DNA of 64,000 nt from Sphingopyxis microcysteis (GTDB lineage Bacteria > Pseudomonadota > Alphaproteobacteria > Sphingomonadales > Sphingomonadaceae). The DNA lies in the NCBI RefSeq assembly GCF_012274265.1, contig NZ_JAANYY010000003.1:618975-682974 (forward strand), given 5' to 3'. Numbering within the stretch: position 1 is the stretch's first letter; each line of letters starts with the position of its first letter. Positions 7,727-16,068 of this stretch are shown here, in pieces. The notes under the pieces were generated by a model that was given only the letters and a program-made list of their open reading frames with translations, was not told where the DNA came from and did not search any database. A program made the position numbers and the translations under genes.

Positions 7727-9046
7727 ATGACCAAACCCCGCATCCTGCTCATCGTCGGCGGCGGCATCGCTGCTTACAAGAGCATCGAGCTTGTCCGCCT
7801 GCTTCGCAAATCGGGCATGACCGTGCGCTGCGTCATCACCCGCGCGGGCGAGCAGTTCGTGACGCCGCTGACGCTCGCGGCGCTGAGCGAGAACAAGGTT
7901 TACACAAATTTGTTCGACCTCAAGGACGAGGTCGAGATGGGGCATATCCAGCTGAGCCGTGAGGCCGATCTGGTCGTCGTCGCGCCCGCGACCGCTGATT
8001 TGCTGGCGAAGATGGCGGCGGGCATCGCCGACGACCTCGCCACCACGCTGCTGCTCGCCACCGACAAGCCGGTGCTCGCGGCGCCCGCGATGAATGTGCG
8101 GATGTGGTTGCATCCCGCGACGCAGCGCAATGTCGCGACCTTGCGCGGCGACGGGGTGACGGTGCTGGACCCGGACGAGGGCGAGATGGCGTGCGGCGAA
8201 TATGGGCCGGGGCGCTTGCCCGAACCGGCGGCGATTTTTGCGGCGATCGAGAGCCGCCTCTCGAATCCGCTCGCGTCGAGCGCAGTCGAGGCGCCGCCCC
8301 TGCCCTCACGTGTCTCGACTTCGCTCGACACGAACGGAAGCTTGGACCATCAACCCGATTTCGCGCCTGAAAATCACCGCCCGCTCTTTGGCCGCCGCAT
8401 CCTGATTACCGCAGGCCCGACGCACGAGCCGATCGACCCGGTGCGCTACATCGCCAACCGGTCGAGCGGCAAACAGGGTTTTGCGATCGCCGCCGCCGCC
8501 GCCGAGGCGGGCGCCGAGGTGCTGCTGATCGCGGGGCCGGTGCCGCTACCGACCCCGCCGGGGGTGATCCGCGTCGATGTCGAGACCGCGGTCGAAATGG
8601 CCGAAGAGGTTCGGCAGGGACTGCCGGTCGATGCCGCGATCATGGTCGCCGCCGTCGCCGACTGGCGGGCGGCCGACACATCGGCGCAAAAGATCAAGAA
8701 GGACGGCAGCGGCGCGGTGCCGCCGCTGGCGCTGGCCGAAAATCCCGACATCCTTGCCGGGGTCGCCCGATCGCCCGACCGCCCGCCGCTGCTGATCGGC
8801 TTCGCCGCCGAGACCAACGACGTCATCGCGCACGCCGAAGCGAAGCTGGCCAAAAAGGGGTGCGACTGGATCGTCGCCAACGACGTTGCCGCCGACCCGA
8901 TGGGCGGCGAAAGCAACCGCGTGCATATCGTTAGCAAAAACGGGATAGACAGCTGGGACCGACTGCCGAAAGCCGCCGTCGCCCGCAAATTGATGGAAAA
9001 GATCGCCGATGAGCTCGATGCGCGTAGCCCCCGCCACTCCGATTGA
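7727..9046 (+). CDS. coaBC: Bifunctional phosphopantothenoylcysteine decarboxylase/phosphopantothenate--cysteine ligase
   Basis: CoaBC makes 4'-phosphopantetheine from 4'-phosphopantothenate in coenzyme A synthesis. The N-terminal CoaC flavoprotein half shows [14 protein letters not shown], the catalytic His in [11 protein letters not shown] and the PAMNVRMW motif. The C-terminal CoaB ligase half shows [21 protein letters not shown] and KIKKDGSG. Between them (about residues 178-207) lies an unusual linker encoded by a palindromic repeat that is found elsewhere as intergenic DNA. The frame is kept and both halves look complete, so the gene should be functional. Confidence 0.95.
   Translation: MTKPRILLIVGGGIAAYKSIELVRLLRKSGMTVRCVITRAGEQFVTPLTLAALSENKVYTNLFDLKDEVEMGHIQLSREADLVVVAPATADLLAKMAAGIADDLATTLLLATDKPVLAAPAMNVRMWLHPATQRNVATLRGDGVTVLDPDEGEMACGEYGPGRLPEPAAIFAAIESRLSNPLASSAVEAPPLPSRVSTSLDTNGSLDHQPDFAPENHRPLFGRRILITAGPTHEPIDPVRYIANRSSGKQGFAIAAAAAEAGAEVLLIAGPVPLPTPPGVIRVDVETAVEMAEEVRQGLPVDAAIMVAAVADWRAADTSAQKIKKDGSGAVPPLALAENPDILAGVARSPDRPPLLIGFAAETNDVIAHAEAKLAKKGCDWIVANDVAADPMGGESNRVHIVSKNGIDSWDRLPKAAVARKLMEKIADELDARSPRHSD
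8269..8336. repeat. Palindromic repeat inside coaBC, TCGACTTCGCTCGA family
   Basis: The right part (about 8310-8336, GTGTCTCGACTTCGCTCGAC followed by ACGAACGG) matches the right arm of the intergenic repeats at about 18.6 and 39.5 kb. The left part (about 8269-8290, GTCGAGCGCAGTCGAG) is its imperfect complement. The element is translated in frame into the linker between the CoaC and CoaB domains. Confidence 0.8.
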
Positions 9047-9557
9047 AATCCGCATCCAGCGGCTGCCCAATGGCGGCGGCCTGCCGCTGCCCGCCTATGC
9101 CTCGGGCGGCGCGGCGGGGATGGATGTCGTTGCGGCGGAAAGCCTGACGATCCGCCCCGGCACCCGCCATGCGGTGGCGACCGGGTTCGCAATGGCGATC
9201 CCGCCCGGCTATGAAGTGCAGGTGCGCCCACGCTCGGGCCTGGCGCTCAAACATGGCATCACCTGCCTCAACACGCCCGGCACGATCGACAGCGATTATC
9301 GCGGCGAGGTCAAGGTGATCCTCGCCAATTTGGGTGAGGATAATTTCGAAGTGAAGCGCGGCGACCGCATCGCGCAGCTGGTTCCGGCGCCCGTCCAGCG
9401 CGCGAACTTTGCCGAAGTGACGACGCTCGACGAAACGGCGCGCGGCGCGGGCGGTTTCGGATCGACCGGGGTCGAGAGCGAGCCCGTCGACGAAACCGCC
9501 GACGCTGCAGGGCTGGCCTCGCTGTCGGGGATCAAGACCCGCCGATCGAGCGAGTAA
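9009..9557 (+). CDS. dut: dUTP diphosphatase (dUTPase)
   Basis: Hydrolyses dUTP to dUMP, keeping uracil out of DNA and feeding thymidylate synthesis. All five trimeric-dUTPase motifs are present: [44 protein letters not shown] and [10 protein letters not shown]. After motif V, where the family normally ends, there are about 28 extra residues ([14 protein letters not shown]...), giving 182 in all. The ATG at 9009 overlaps the end of coaBC by 38 bases; another ATG at 9018 is possible. It abuts the next gene directly. Confidence 0.93.
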   Translation: MSSMRVAPATPIEIRIQRLPNGGGLPLPAYASGGAAGMDVVAAESLTIRPGTRHAVATGFAMAIPPGYEVQVRPRSGLALKHGITCLNTPGTIDSDYRGEVKVILANLGEDNFEVKRGDRIAQLVPAPVQRANFAEVTTLDETARGAGGFGSTGVESEPVDETADAAGLASLSGIKTRRSSE

Positions 9558-10307
9558 TTGCTGACCGACGCCGAACTTGACCGCTATGCGCGCCAGATCA
9601 TCCTGCCCACGTTCGGCGGCGCGGGGCAGGCGAAGCTGAAGGCCGCGCATGTCGCGGTGATCGGCGCGGGCGGCATCGGCTGTCCGGCGATCACCTATCT
9701 CGCGGCGGCGGGGGTCGGCAGGCTGACGATCATCGACGATGATGTGGTCGAATTGTCGAACCTCCAGCGCCAGCCGCTGTTCACCGATAACGATATCGGC
9801 GCGGGCAAGGCCGATGTGGCGGCGGACGCGGCGCGGCGGATCAACCCGCATGTCGAGGCGGCCGCAGTGTCCAATCGGTTGGACGAGGCGAACGCCTCCA
9901 CGCTGCTGACGAACGCCGACCTGATCCTCGACGGGTGCGACAATTTTGCGACCCGGCTGGCGGTCAACCGTGCCGCCGTCGCCTTGCGGGTTCCGCTGCT
10001 CAGCGCCGCGATCGGGGCGTTCGAGGGGCAGGTCGCGCTGTACCAGGGCTGGCGCGCGGACAGCCCGTGCTACGCCTGCCTGGTCGGCGACGATCCCGAC
10101 CGGCCCGGGATCAACTGCGCCGAAACCGGGGTTATGGGCGCGCTGGCGGGCATGATCGGGACGATGGCGGCGCTGGAGGCAGTGCGCGCGCTGACCGGCT
10201 GGGGCTCGACCTTGACGGGGCGGCTGGCGATCATCGATATGCTCGACCGGCGCTGGCGCGAGGTGGCGGTGCCCAAGGATCCGGAGTGTCCGATATGCCG
10301 GGGCTGA
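9558..10307 (+). CDS. ThiF/MoeB/HesA-family E1-like adenylating enzyme
   Basis: A 249-residue ThiF-fold protein that would adenylate the C-terminus of a ubiquitin-like sulfur carrier (ThiS or MoaD type). It has the nucleotide-binding GAGGIGC (residues 36-42), the SNLQRQ arginine motif, two zinc-binding CxxC pairs (CYAC at 171-174 and CPIC at 244-247), and NCAETGV with Cys187 at the position of the family's catalytic cysteine. The carrier partner is not in the window, so ThiF versus MoeB cannot be decided. The start is TTG at 9558, directly after the dut stop. The next gene overlaps its end by 13 bases. Confidence 0.88.
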   Translation: MLTDAELDRYARQIILPTFGGAGQAKLKAAHVAVIGAGGIGCPAITYLAAAGVGRLTIIDDDVVELSNLQRQPLFTDNDIGAGKADVAADAARRINPHVEAAAVSNRLDEANASTLLTNADLILDGCDNFATRLAVNRAAVALRVPLLSAAIGAFEGQVALYQGWRADSPCYACLVGDDPDRPGINCAETGVMGALAGMIGTMAALEAVRALTGWGSTLTGRLAIIDMLDRRWREVAVPKDPECPICRG

Positions 10308-10660
10308 ACATCATCGTCGCATCGGCCGATGGCGAGCGCTTTTACGCCGCGCTCGAGGCAGCGACGGCAGCGGCCGCGCTCGGACGGTCGGCGCGCATTT
10401 TCCTGCAAGGACCAGCCGCGGCGCTGCTGCGCACGCCCGTCGCCTTTGCCGGCGATGCGCCGCGCCGCGCGGCGGGGCAGCCCGATCTGGTGTCGCTGAT
10501 CGCCGAGGCGATGGCGATGGACGTGCGGCTGGTCGTCTGTCAGTCGGGCATGGCGCTGACCGGCATGACCGCGAGTGAACTGGTGCCGCAGGTGCGCGCC
10601 GGCGGGCTGGTGAGCTTCATGGCCGAGGTCGGCGATGGCGACCGGTTGGTGGTGTATTGA
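10295..10660 (+). CDS. DsrE-family protein
   Basis: A small (121 residues) alpha/beta protein of the DsrE/DsrF-like fold (LNIIVASADGERFYAALEAATAAAALGRSARIF), with a cysteine in VRLVVCQSGMALTGM at the usual position of the sulfur-carrying or conserved cysteine. DsrE proteins take part in sulfur relay or bind small ligands. The overlap with the E1-like gene and its two zinc knuckles make a shared sulfur-handling role a reasonable inference. The ATG at 10295 lies inside the end of the upstream gene. Confidence 0.75.
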   Translation: MPGLNIIVASADGERFYAALEAATAAAALGRSARIFLQGPAAALLRTPVAFAGDAPRRAAGQPDLVSLIAEAMAMDVRLVVCQSGMALTGMTASELVPQVRAGGLVSFMAEVGDGDRLVVY

Positions 10661-10667
10661 ATATTTG

Positions 10668-10806
10668 ATCCTCCCTGTGGCGAAGCCATGGGGAGGGGGA
10701 CCGCTTGCGAAGCAAGTGGTGGAGGGGCAGCAACGACAGCGCAAATGCCCCTCCGTCAGCGCTTCGCGCTGCCACCTCCCCACGCCTTCGGCGCAGGGAG
10801 GATCAA
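10668..10806. repeat. Large imperfect inverted repeat, CTCCC/GGGAGG family
   Basis: GATCCTCCCTGTGGCGAAGC at the left end is mirrored by a GCGCAGGGAGGATC-type right end, with internal hairpins (CTTGCGAAGCAAG, CGCTTCGCGCTGCC) in between. It fills the gap between the convergent DsrE and methyltransferase genes. Comparable but not identical elements lie at 15.3-15.5 and 48.9-49.1 kb. Confidence 0.75.
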
Positions 10807-10810
10807 GCGG

Positions 10811-11530
10811 TCACGGATTATCGCACACCGTAATCGCATCGGGCTCGGGCCGTTTCCCTTCGGGCACAAAGCGCGCCAGATAGCCCCCCGCATGCTGCTT
10901 GTCGTCATAGGACACCAGCTTGTACCCGACCGCCTCGAACTCGCAGACGAGCAGGCGGAAGGGCGTGCCATGGTCGGCGATCGGGCGGTCGCCGTCGACG
11001 ACGATCACCTGCCCGCCCGCGCGCAGCGCCGGACGCAGCCGCCACAGAAAGGCGTAAGGCTCGCCGATCTCGTGATACATATGGACCATGAACACGCGGT
11101 CGAAACTGGCCGCGGGCAGCCGCGGATCGTCGACCGCACCGAGTTTCAGCGACACATTGTCGAGCCGTTCGCGCGCGACGCGGTCGGCGAGCCGTTCGAT
11201 CACGTCGGGAATGATGTCCTGCGCCAGCACGCGACCGCCCGCGCCGACGCGCTGCGCGAGGCGCACGGTATAATAGCCGTCGCCCGCGCCGATGTCGGCG
11301 ACGGTCATCCCGGGACGGACATCGGCCGAGTCCATGACGTCCTCGGCTTCGTTGACGCGGTCGCGCGCTTCCTCGGTCGACCATTTGGTCGATACGGTCG
11401 GTGCCACCGGGCGGTCGGCGGGTGGAAATTCGCGCGCCGTCATGGCGCGGTCGCCGCTATCGTCCCATGGCGCATCGCAGCCGCCGAGCAGCGGCAAGAA
11501 TGCGAGCAGGACGACAGCGCGGCGGATCAA
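10811..11530 (-). CDS. Class I SAM-dependent methyltransferase with lipoprotein signal
   Basis: A 239-residue protein with a Rossmann methyltransferase domain: motif [17 protein letters not shown] (near residue 77), an acidic end of strand 2 (LAQDI), and [12 protein letters not shown]. The N-terminus ([18 protein letters not shown]) has a lipobox with Cys18, so export and lipidation are predicted, which is odd because SAM is a cytosolic cofactor. The TTG start at 11530 overlaps the prfB stop (TTGA), so it is co-translated with release factor 2. It lacks the NPPY motif of PrmC and is therefore probably not the RF methylase. The substrate is unknown. Confidence 0.75.
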   Translation of the reverse strand: MIRRAVVLLAFLPLLGGCDAPWDDSGDRAMTAREFPPADRPVAPTVSTKWSTEEARDRVNEAEDVMDSADVRPGMTVADIGAGDGYYTVRLAQRVGAGGRVLAQDIIPDVIERLADRVARERLDNVSLKLGAVDDPRLPAASFDRVFMVHMYHEIGEPYAFLWRLRPALRAGGQVIVVDGDRPIADHGTPFRLLVCEFEAVGYKLVSYDDKQHAGGYLARFVPEGKRPEPDAITVCDNP

Positions 11531-12654
11531 TCGATGTCCTCCACCTCGACCTTTTCGCCCGTGACTTTTTGCGACAGCGCCGCGGCCATGAACGGGTCGA
11601 GCGCGCCGTCGAGCACGTCGCCGGGCGCGGTCGAGGTGACCCCGGTGCGCAGATCCTTGACCAGCTGATACGGCTGGAGGACGTAGGAGCGGATCTGGTG
11701 GCCCCAGCCGATTTCGGTCTTCGCCTGATATTCGCCCGATGCCGCCGCCTCGCGCTTTTGCAGCTCGGCCTCATACATCCGCGCTTTCAGCATCCCCATC
11801 GCGGTCGCGCGGTTCTTGTGCTGCGAACGGTCGTTCTGGCTCGCAACGACGATACCCGTCGGGATGTGCGTGATGCGCACCGCCGAATCGGTCGTGTTGA
11901 CGTGCTGCCCGCCCGCGCCCGAGGCGCGGTAGGTGTCGATCTTGAGGTCGCTCTCGGCGATTTCGATGTCGATATTGTCGTCGATCACCGGATAGACCCA
12001 CACGCTCGAAAAGCTGGTGTGGCGCCGCGCCGAACTGTCGTAGGGCGAAATGCGGACGAGGCGGTGGACGCCGCTTTCGGTCTTGGCATAGCCATAGGCA
12101 TTCTCGCCCTTGACCAGCATCGTCGCCGATTTGATGCCCGCCTGTTCGCCCGCCTGATATTCGACGAGCTCGACCTTCATCCGGCGCTTTTCGGCCCAGC
12201 GGCTGTACATGCGCTGGAGCATTTCGGCCCAGTCCTGGCTTTCGGTCCCGCCCGCGCCGGCATGGACTTCGATATAGCAGTCGTTGCCGTCGGCCTCGCC
12301 CGCGAGCAGCGCCTTGATCTTGTCTTCCTCGGCCCGTTCGGCGAGCGCGGCGAGCGACGCGACGGCCTCGTCGACCATCGCCTCGTCGCCTTCCATCTCG
12401 GCAAGCTCGATCAGCTCGGCGGTGTCGGCGCACTCGGTCTCGATCGCCCGCGTCGCGGTGATCGCCTCGTCGAGCCGGCGGCGTTCGCGCATCACATCCT
12501 GCGCGGCCTTGGCATCGTTCCACAGCGTCGGGTCCTCGACCTTGGCATTGAGTTCGTCGAGCCGCCGCACCGCGCGGTCCCAGTCGAGAAAACGGCGTAG
12601 CAGCGCCAATGCGGCGCCAATCTTGTCGATATGATCCTGCGCTTCGGCGCGCAT
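11527..12654 (-). CDS. prfB: Peptide chain release factor 2
   Basis: RF2 ends translation at UGA and UAA. The 375-residue protein has the GGQ peptidyl-hydrolysis motif in [16 protein letters not shown] and the codon-recognition loop as [10 protein letters not shown]; the alphaproteobacterial form has SPY where E. coli has SPF. The region matching the E. coli programmed frameshift (LLRRFLDWD) is continuous here, so no +1 frameshift is needed. The ATG at 12654 follows AGGAGCAAGGAC. Its own stop is TGA, a codon it decodes. It follows the PBP1A gene on the same strand. Confidence 0.96.
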   Translation of the reverse strand: MRAEAQDHIDKIGAALALLRRFLDWDRAVRRLDELNAKVEDPTLWNDAKAAQDVMRERRRLDEAITATRAIETECADTAELIELAEMEGDEAMVDEAVASLAALAERAEEDKIKALLAGEADGNDCYIEVHAGAGGTESQDWAEMLQRMYSRWAEKRRMKVELVEYQAGEQAGIKSATMLVKGENAYGYAKTESGVHRLVRISPYDSSARRHTSFSSVWVYPVIDDNIDIEIAESDLKIDTYRASGAGGQHVNTTDSAVRITHIPTGIVVASQNDRSQHKNRATAMGMLKARMYEAELQKREAAASGEYQAKTEIGWGHQIRSYVLQPYQLVKDLRTGVTSTAPGDVLDGALDPFMAAALSQKVTGEKVEVEDID

Positions 12655-12726
12655 GTCCTTGCTCCTGAAATATGTTGGTTTCGCCCTTACGGCCTGAAAG
12701 GTCGAAGGGGAAGCGGGCCCGCAGCG

Positions 12727-15243
12727 TCAGATAATGCCGCCACGATCCTCCAGAAAATCGCTGTCGCTACGTCGGCCGTTACCCTGCTGGACGGGCGCGT
12801 CCTGACGCCGCGGGGTCCGTGCCGGCTTGATTTCTTCTTCGCGGATCGTCCGACGCGGTTCGCTTTCGGGTTTGAACGCTTCCCAGATGATCGACGCCTT
12901 GGGGTCGGTGCCCGGCCAGCTGCCATAGACGCGGCGACCCGACTGGCGATCGATGCGCACCATCCGCACGCCCTTGGGCGCGGCGAACGGAATCGGCTGG
13001 CGGTCGGCGAGAGCGGCGAGTGCAAAATCCTTGAAGATCGGCGCCGCATAGCTGCCGCCCTGCGCATAGCCGCCCATGCTGCGCGGCTGGTCAAAGCCGA
13101 TATACATGCCCGCGATCACATCGGGGGTGCCGCCGACGAACCACACGTCGTTCGGCCCCGTCGTCGTGCCCGTCTTGCCGAACAAGGGCACGTTGAGGTC
13201 GCGCAGCCGCACCGCGGTACCGCGCTGGACGACGCCCTCGAGCATGTGGACGACCTGATAGGCGGTCATCGGGTCCATCAGCTGCTTGCCCGACTTGGCG
13301 AAGCGCGGCATCGGACGCCCGTCCCAATCCTTCTTGTTACAGCCTTCGCACGGCTTCCAGTTGGCCGGGAAAATCACCTTGCCGCGGCGGTCCTGCGCAT
13401 AGTCGATCACGCGCGGCTTGAGTTCGCGGCCATGGTTGGCGAGCATCGCATAGGCGTTGGTGATTTTTTCCACCGTCGTCGATCCGGCGCCGAGCGCGGT
13501 CGACAGATAGGGTTCGTGCTTGCCGATTCCCATCGTCTGGATCGTCTCGACGATCGGCTCCATGCCGATCTGGCTCGCGGCCTTGACCGTCATCAGGTTG
13601 CGCGACTGTTCCAGACCCCAGCGCATCGTATGTTCGCCGCTGCCGCCCGAGCCGCCGAAGTTGCGGAAGCATTTATTGCCGAAACGCGCGCCCTGATAGA
13701 CGCAAAAGGGCCCGTCGACGATCATCGTCGCGGGGGTCATGCCATTGTCGAGCGCGGCGGCATAGACGAACGGCTTGATCGTCGAACCCGGCTGGCGTTC
13801 GGCCTGCGTCGCCCGGTTGAACGGCGACAGCTTGACGTCGAAACCGCCCTGCATCGCATAGATGCGGCCCGAATGCGGGCTTTCGACGATCATGCCGCCC
13901 GACACTTCGGGAATGTTGCGCAGCGCGTAGCTCGACCCGCCGGTCGATTTGACGACGATCAGGTCGCCGGGGCGCATCGCCGAAAAAGCGCTGCCGCCCG
14001 TCTTGCGATAGCCCATGGTCGCGGCGCTGGCGGGCAGCGTGCCGGTGTCGCCATTGGCAAAGCCGATCTGTGCCGCCGCCGCCGATTTCGACAGCACGGC
14101 CGCGACGCGCCAATTGTCGTAATCGATCCCGATAAAGCTCGACGCGAGGCGGCTCTGCCACTGGTCGTCGGCCTCGATGCGGGCGATCGGCCCCGACCAG
14201 CCCTTGCCCGCGTCGTAGCGTTGAAGCCCCTTGCGCAGCGCCATCGTGGCGCCTGCCTGCATCTTGCCGTCATAAGGCGTGCGGACCCAGAGGCCGCCGG
14301 CATAGACGCTGAGCGGGCCGTCGTCGGCGGTTTCGCCGAACTGAGCGATCAGCTGGCGCCGCACCTCTTCCATATAATAGCCGCCGACCTGCGCGATCGC
14401 GGTGTTGCCGCTGTTGGTCAGGCCCAGCGGCATCGCGCGCGCGGCGTCGCGCTGCGCCGCGGTGATCCAGCCATTGTCCTCCATCGACCCCAGCACGAAA
14501 TTGCGCCGCGCCAGCGCCTCGCGCTCGAAGCGGGTGCGCCCATATTTTTCGGGCGCCTTGGGCAGGATGGCAAGGAACGCCATCTCGTGGAGCTGGAGCT
14601 GGTCGACATCCTTGTCGAAATAGGCGCGGCTTGCCGCCTGCACCCCGAAGCTGCGGCGACCGAGCGGGATTTCGTTGAGGTACAGTTCGAGGATCTGTTC
14701 CTTGGTCAGCGCATCCTCGATCCGCATCGCGAGGATCGCTTCGCGCACCTTGCGGCGATAGCTGAGTTCGTTGGTGAGCAGCAGATTCTTCGCCACCTGC
14801 TGGGTGATCGTCGAGGCGCCGACCGGGCGACCGCTGTTGGTGAGGTTGGTGACGATCGCCGAGGCGATGCCCGGATAGTCGATGCCGCCGTGGCTGAAGA
14901 AGGTCTTGTCCTCGGCGGCCAGAAAGGAGCGCACCAAAAGCTGCGGATATTCGCTATATTCCAGCTGGACCCGCCGGTCGCGGGCATAGGCATGCACCGG
15001 CTTGCCTTCGCCGTCGCGGACCATCGTCGGCAGCGCCGGTTCATAGTCGCGCAGCTGGTCGACCGACGGCAGATCGCGCGCAAAGATCGCCCAGATCAGC
15101 GCGATCCCCAGCAAACCGGCGAGCGCCAGATAGCCAAGCCAGCGGAACCAGCGCCGCGTCCACATGTCGCGAAACCAGCCAATCACCGCGTTACTATCGC
15201 GGCGAAGACGCAAGCGGAAATGGGACGTGCTGTCGGCGACCAT
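12727..15243 (-). CDS. mrcA: Penicillin-binding protein 1A (glycosyltransferase/transpeptidase)
   Basis: A bifunctional class A PBP that polymerises and cross-links peptidoglycan in the periplasm. A cytosolic N-tail is followed by one membrane segment (about residues 35-55), the GT51 domain with the catalytic glutamate in AAEDKTFFSHGG (Glu111) and GASTITQQVAKN, an OB-like insert, and the transpeptidase domain with SxxK (Ser487-Thr-Ile-Lys490), SRN (547-549) and KTG (690-692). The 838-residue length is normal. An Arg/Pro-rich tail follows the catalytic domain. GAGG lies about 10 bases before the ATG. Confidence 0.96.
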   Translation of the reverse strand: MVADSTSHFRLRLRRDSNAVIGWFRDMWTRRWFRWLGYLALAGLLGIALIWAIFARDLPSVDQLRDYEPALPTMVRDGEGKPVHAYARDRRVQLEYSEYPQLLVRSFLAAEDKTFFSHGGIDYPGIASAIVTNLTNSGRPVGASTITQQVAKNLLLTNELSYRRKVREAILAMRIEDALTKEQILELYLNEIPLGRRSFGVQAASRAYFDKDVDQLQLHEMAFLAILPKAPEKYGRTRFEREALARRNFVLGSMEDNGWITAAQRDAARAMPLGLTNSGNTAIAQVGGYYMEEVRRQLIAQFGETADDGPLSVYAGGLWVRTPYDGKMQAGATMALRKGLQRYDAGKGWSGPIARIEADDQWQSRLASSFIGIDYDNWRVAAVLSKSAAAAQIGFANGDTGTLPASAATMGYRKTGGSAFSAMRPGDLIVVKSTGGSSYALRNIPEVSGGMIVESPHSGRIYAMQGGFDVKLSPFNRATQAERQPGSTIKPFVYAAALDNGMTPATMIVDGPFCVYQGARFGNKCFRNFGGSGGSGEHTMRWGLEQSRNLMTVKAASQIGMEPIVETIQTMGIGKHEPYLSTALGAGSTTVEKITNAYAMLANHGRELKPRVIDYAQDRRGKVIFPANWKPCEGCNKKDWDGRPMPRFAKSGKQLMDPMTAYQVVHMLEGVVQRGTAVRLRDLNVPLFGKTGTTTGPNDVWFVGGTPDVIAGMYIGFDQPRSMGGYAQGGSYAAPIFKDFALAALADRQPIPFAAPKGVRMVRIDRQSGRRVYGSWPGTDPKASIIWEAFKPESEPRRTIREEEIKPARTPRRQDAPVQQGNGRRSDSDFLEDRGGII

Positions 15244-15330
15244 AGGGCCAAGCCTCTAAAGCGTGGATCGCCGAAAGGGAAGCATGCTTGCGGCGGAGTG
15301 GCAAAGCGGGTGCCGGTAGAGTGCGACGAT

Positions 15331-15464
15331 CCCCTCCCGCAAGCGGGAGGGGCAGCTAAACTTGCGAACTTGTTCGCTAGTTGCAGCGGGGTGGGTGATG
15401 GCGATGCCGGGGGCTCGCGTTACTTGCGCCCACCCCTAACCCCTCCCGCAAGCGGGAGGGGAAT
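15331..15464. repeat. Inverted-repeat element ending in CCCGCAAGCGGG hairpins
   Basis: CCCCTCCCGCAAGCGGGAGG, itself a hairpin, occurs at both ends of a stretch of about 130 bases with a GC-rich centre. The right-hand copy lies inside the 3' end of the TetR gene and supplies its last codons and stop. Confidence 0.8.
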
Positions 15465-16068
15465 TCGCCAAATCGAGCATGGCGAAGCGCAGCATCGCCG
15501 CGACATCGGCCATTACAGCGTCCTCCGAAACCTTGTCTTCCTCATAGAGCATTTCGTCGGCGGCAAAGCCGAGCTCGACCGCCAGCCGGAGCCGCGACCA
15601 CAGCAGCTGTCGGTCGGGCGCCGCCAGATGCGCGGCGCAGGCGTCGGCCAGCCGGTCGGTCACATGCCGGTGCGATTCGAGCCGGACATGGACGAGCCGC
15701 GGCGAGGCGTGGAGCGCGCGCAAGATCCACACCGCGCCCGGCTCGGCGCGCGTCACCGCGGCATTTTCCGCGAGCAGGTCGCCGATATGGTCAGCCATCG
15801 CCGCGATCCCGGCGGGCGCGTGGCGCGCCAGCCAGGCCTCCAGCACCGCGTTCTGCCGCTCCATCAAGCGTCGCCCGAGCGCCTCCAGCACCGCATATTT
15901 ATCGCTGAAATAGCGGTAGAGCGCGGGCGGGGTCAGCCCGGCGCGCGCGGCGATCATATTGGTCGAAATCCGTTCGATCCCGACCTCGGCAAGCAATTCG
16001 CCCGCGACGTCGAGCAGGCGGGCGCGGGTCAGATGCGCACGATCCTGTCGCGGCGGGGCAGCGATCAT
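15436..16068 (-). CDS. TetR-family transcriptional regulator
   Basis: A 210-residue regulator with an N-terminal helix-turn-helix (RARLLDVAGELLAEVGIERISTNMIAARAGLTPPALYRYFSDK split over residues 14-56) and a helical ligand-binding domain. The ATG at 16068 overlaps the upstream gene by ATGA, so it is the third gene of an operon with the FAD oxidase and the PLP enzyme and probably controls it. The last residues (ANSPPACGRG) and the TAG stop come from a palindromic repeat, so the original C-terminus may have been replaced. Confidence 0.88.
   Translation of the reverse strand: MIAAPPRQDRAHLTRARLLDVAGELLAEVGIERISTNMIAARAGLTPPALYRYFSDKYAVLEALGRRLMERQNAVLEAWLARHAPAGIAAMADHIGDLLAENAAVTRAEPGAVWILRALHASPRLVHVRLESHRHVTDRLADACAAHLAAPDRQLLWSRLRLAVELGFAADEMLYEEDKVSEDAVMADVAAMLRFAMLDLANSPPACGRG

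Noticed and set aside
10811-11530. PrmC, the release-factor glutamine methylase, because it follows prfB
   Set aside because: The NPPY catalytic motif of PrmC is missing and a lipoprotein signal is present.
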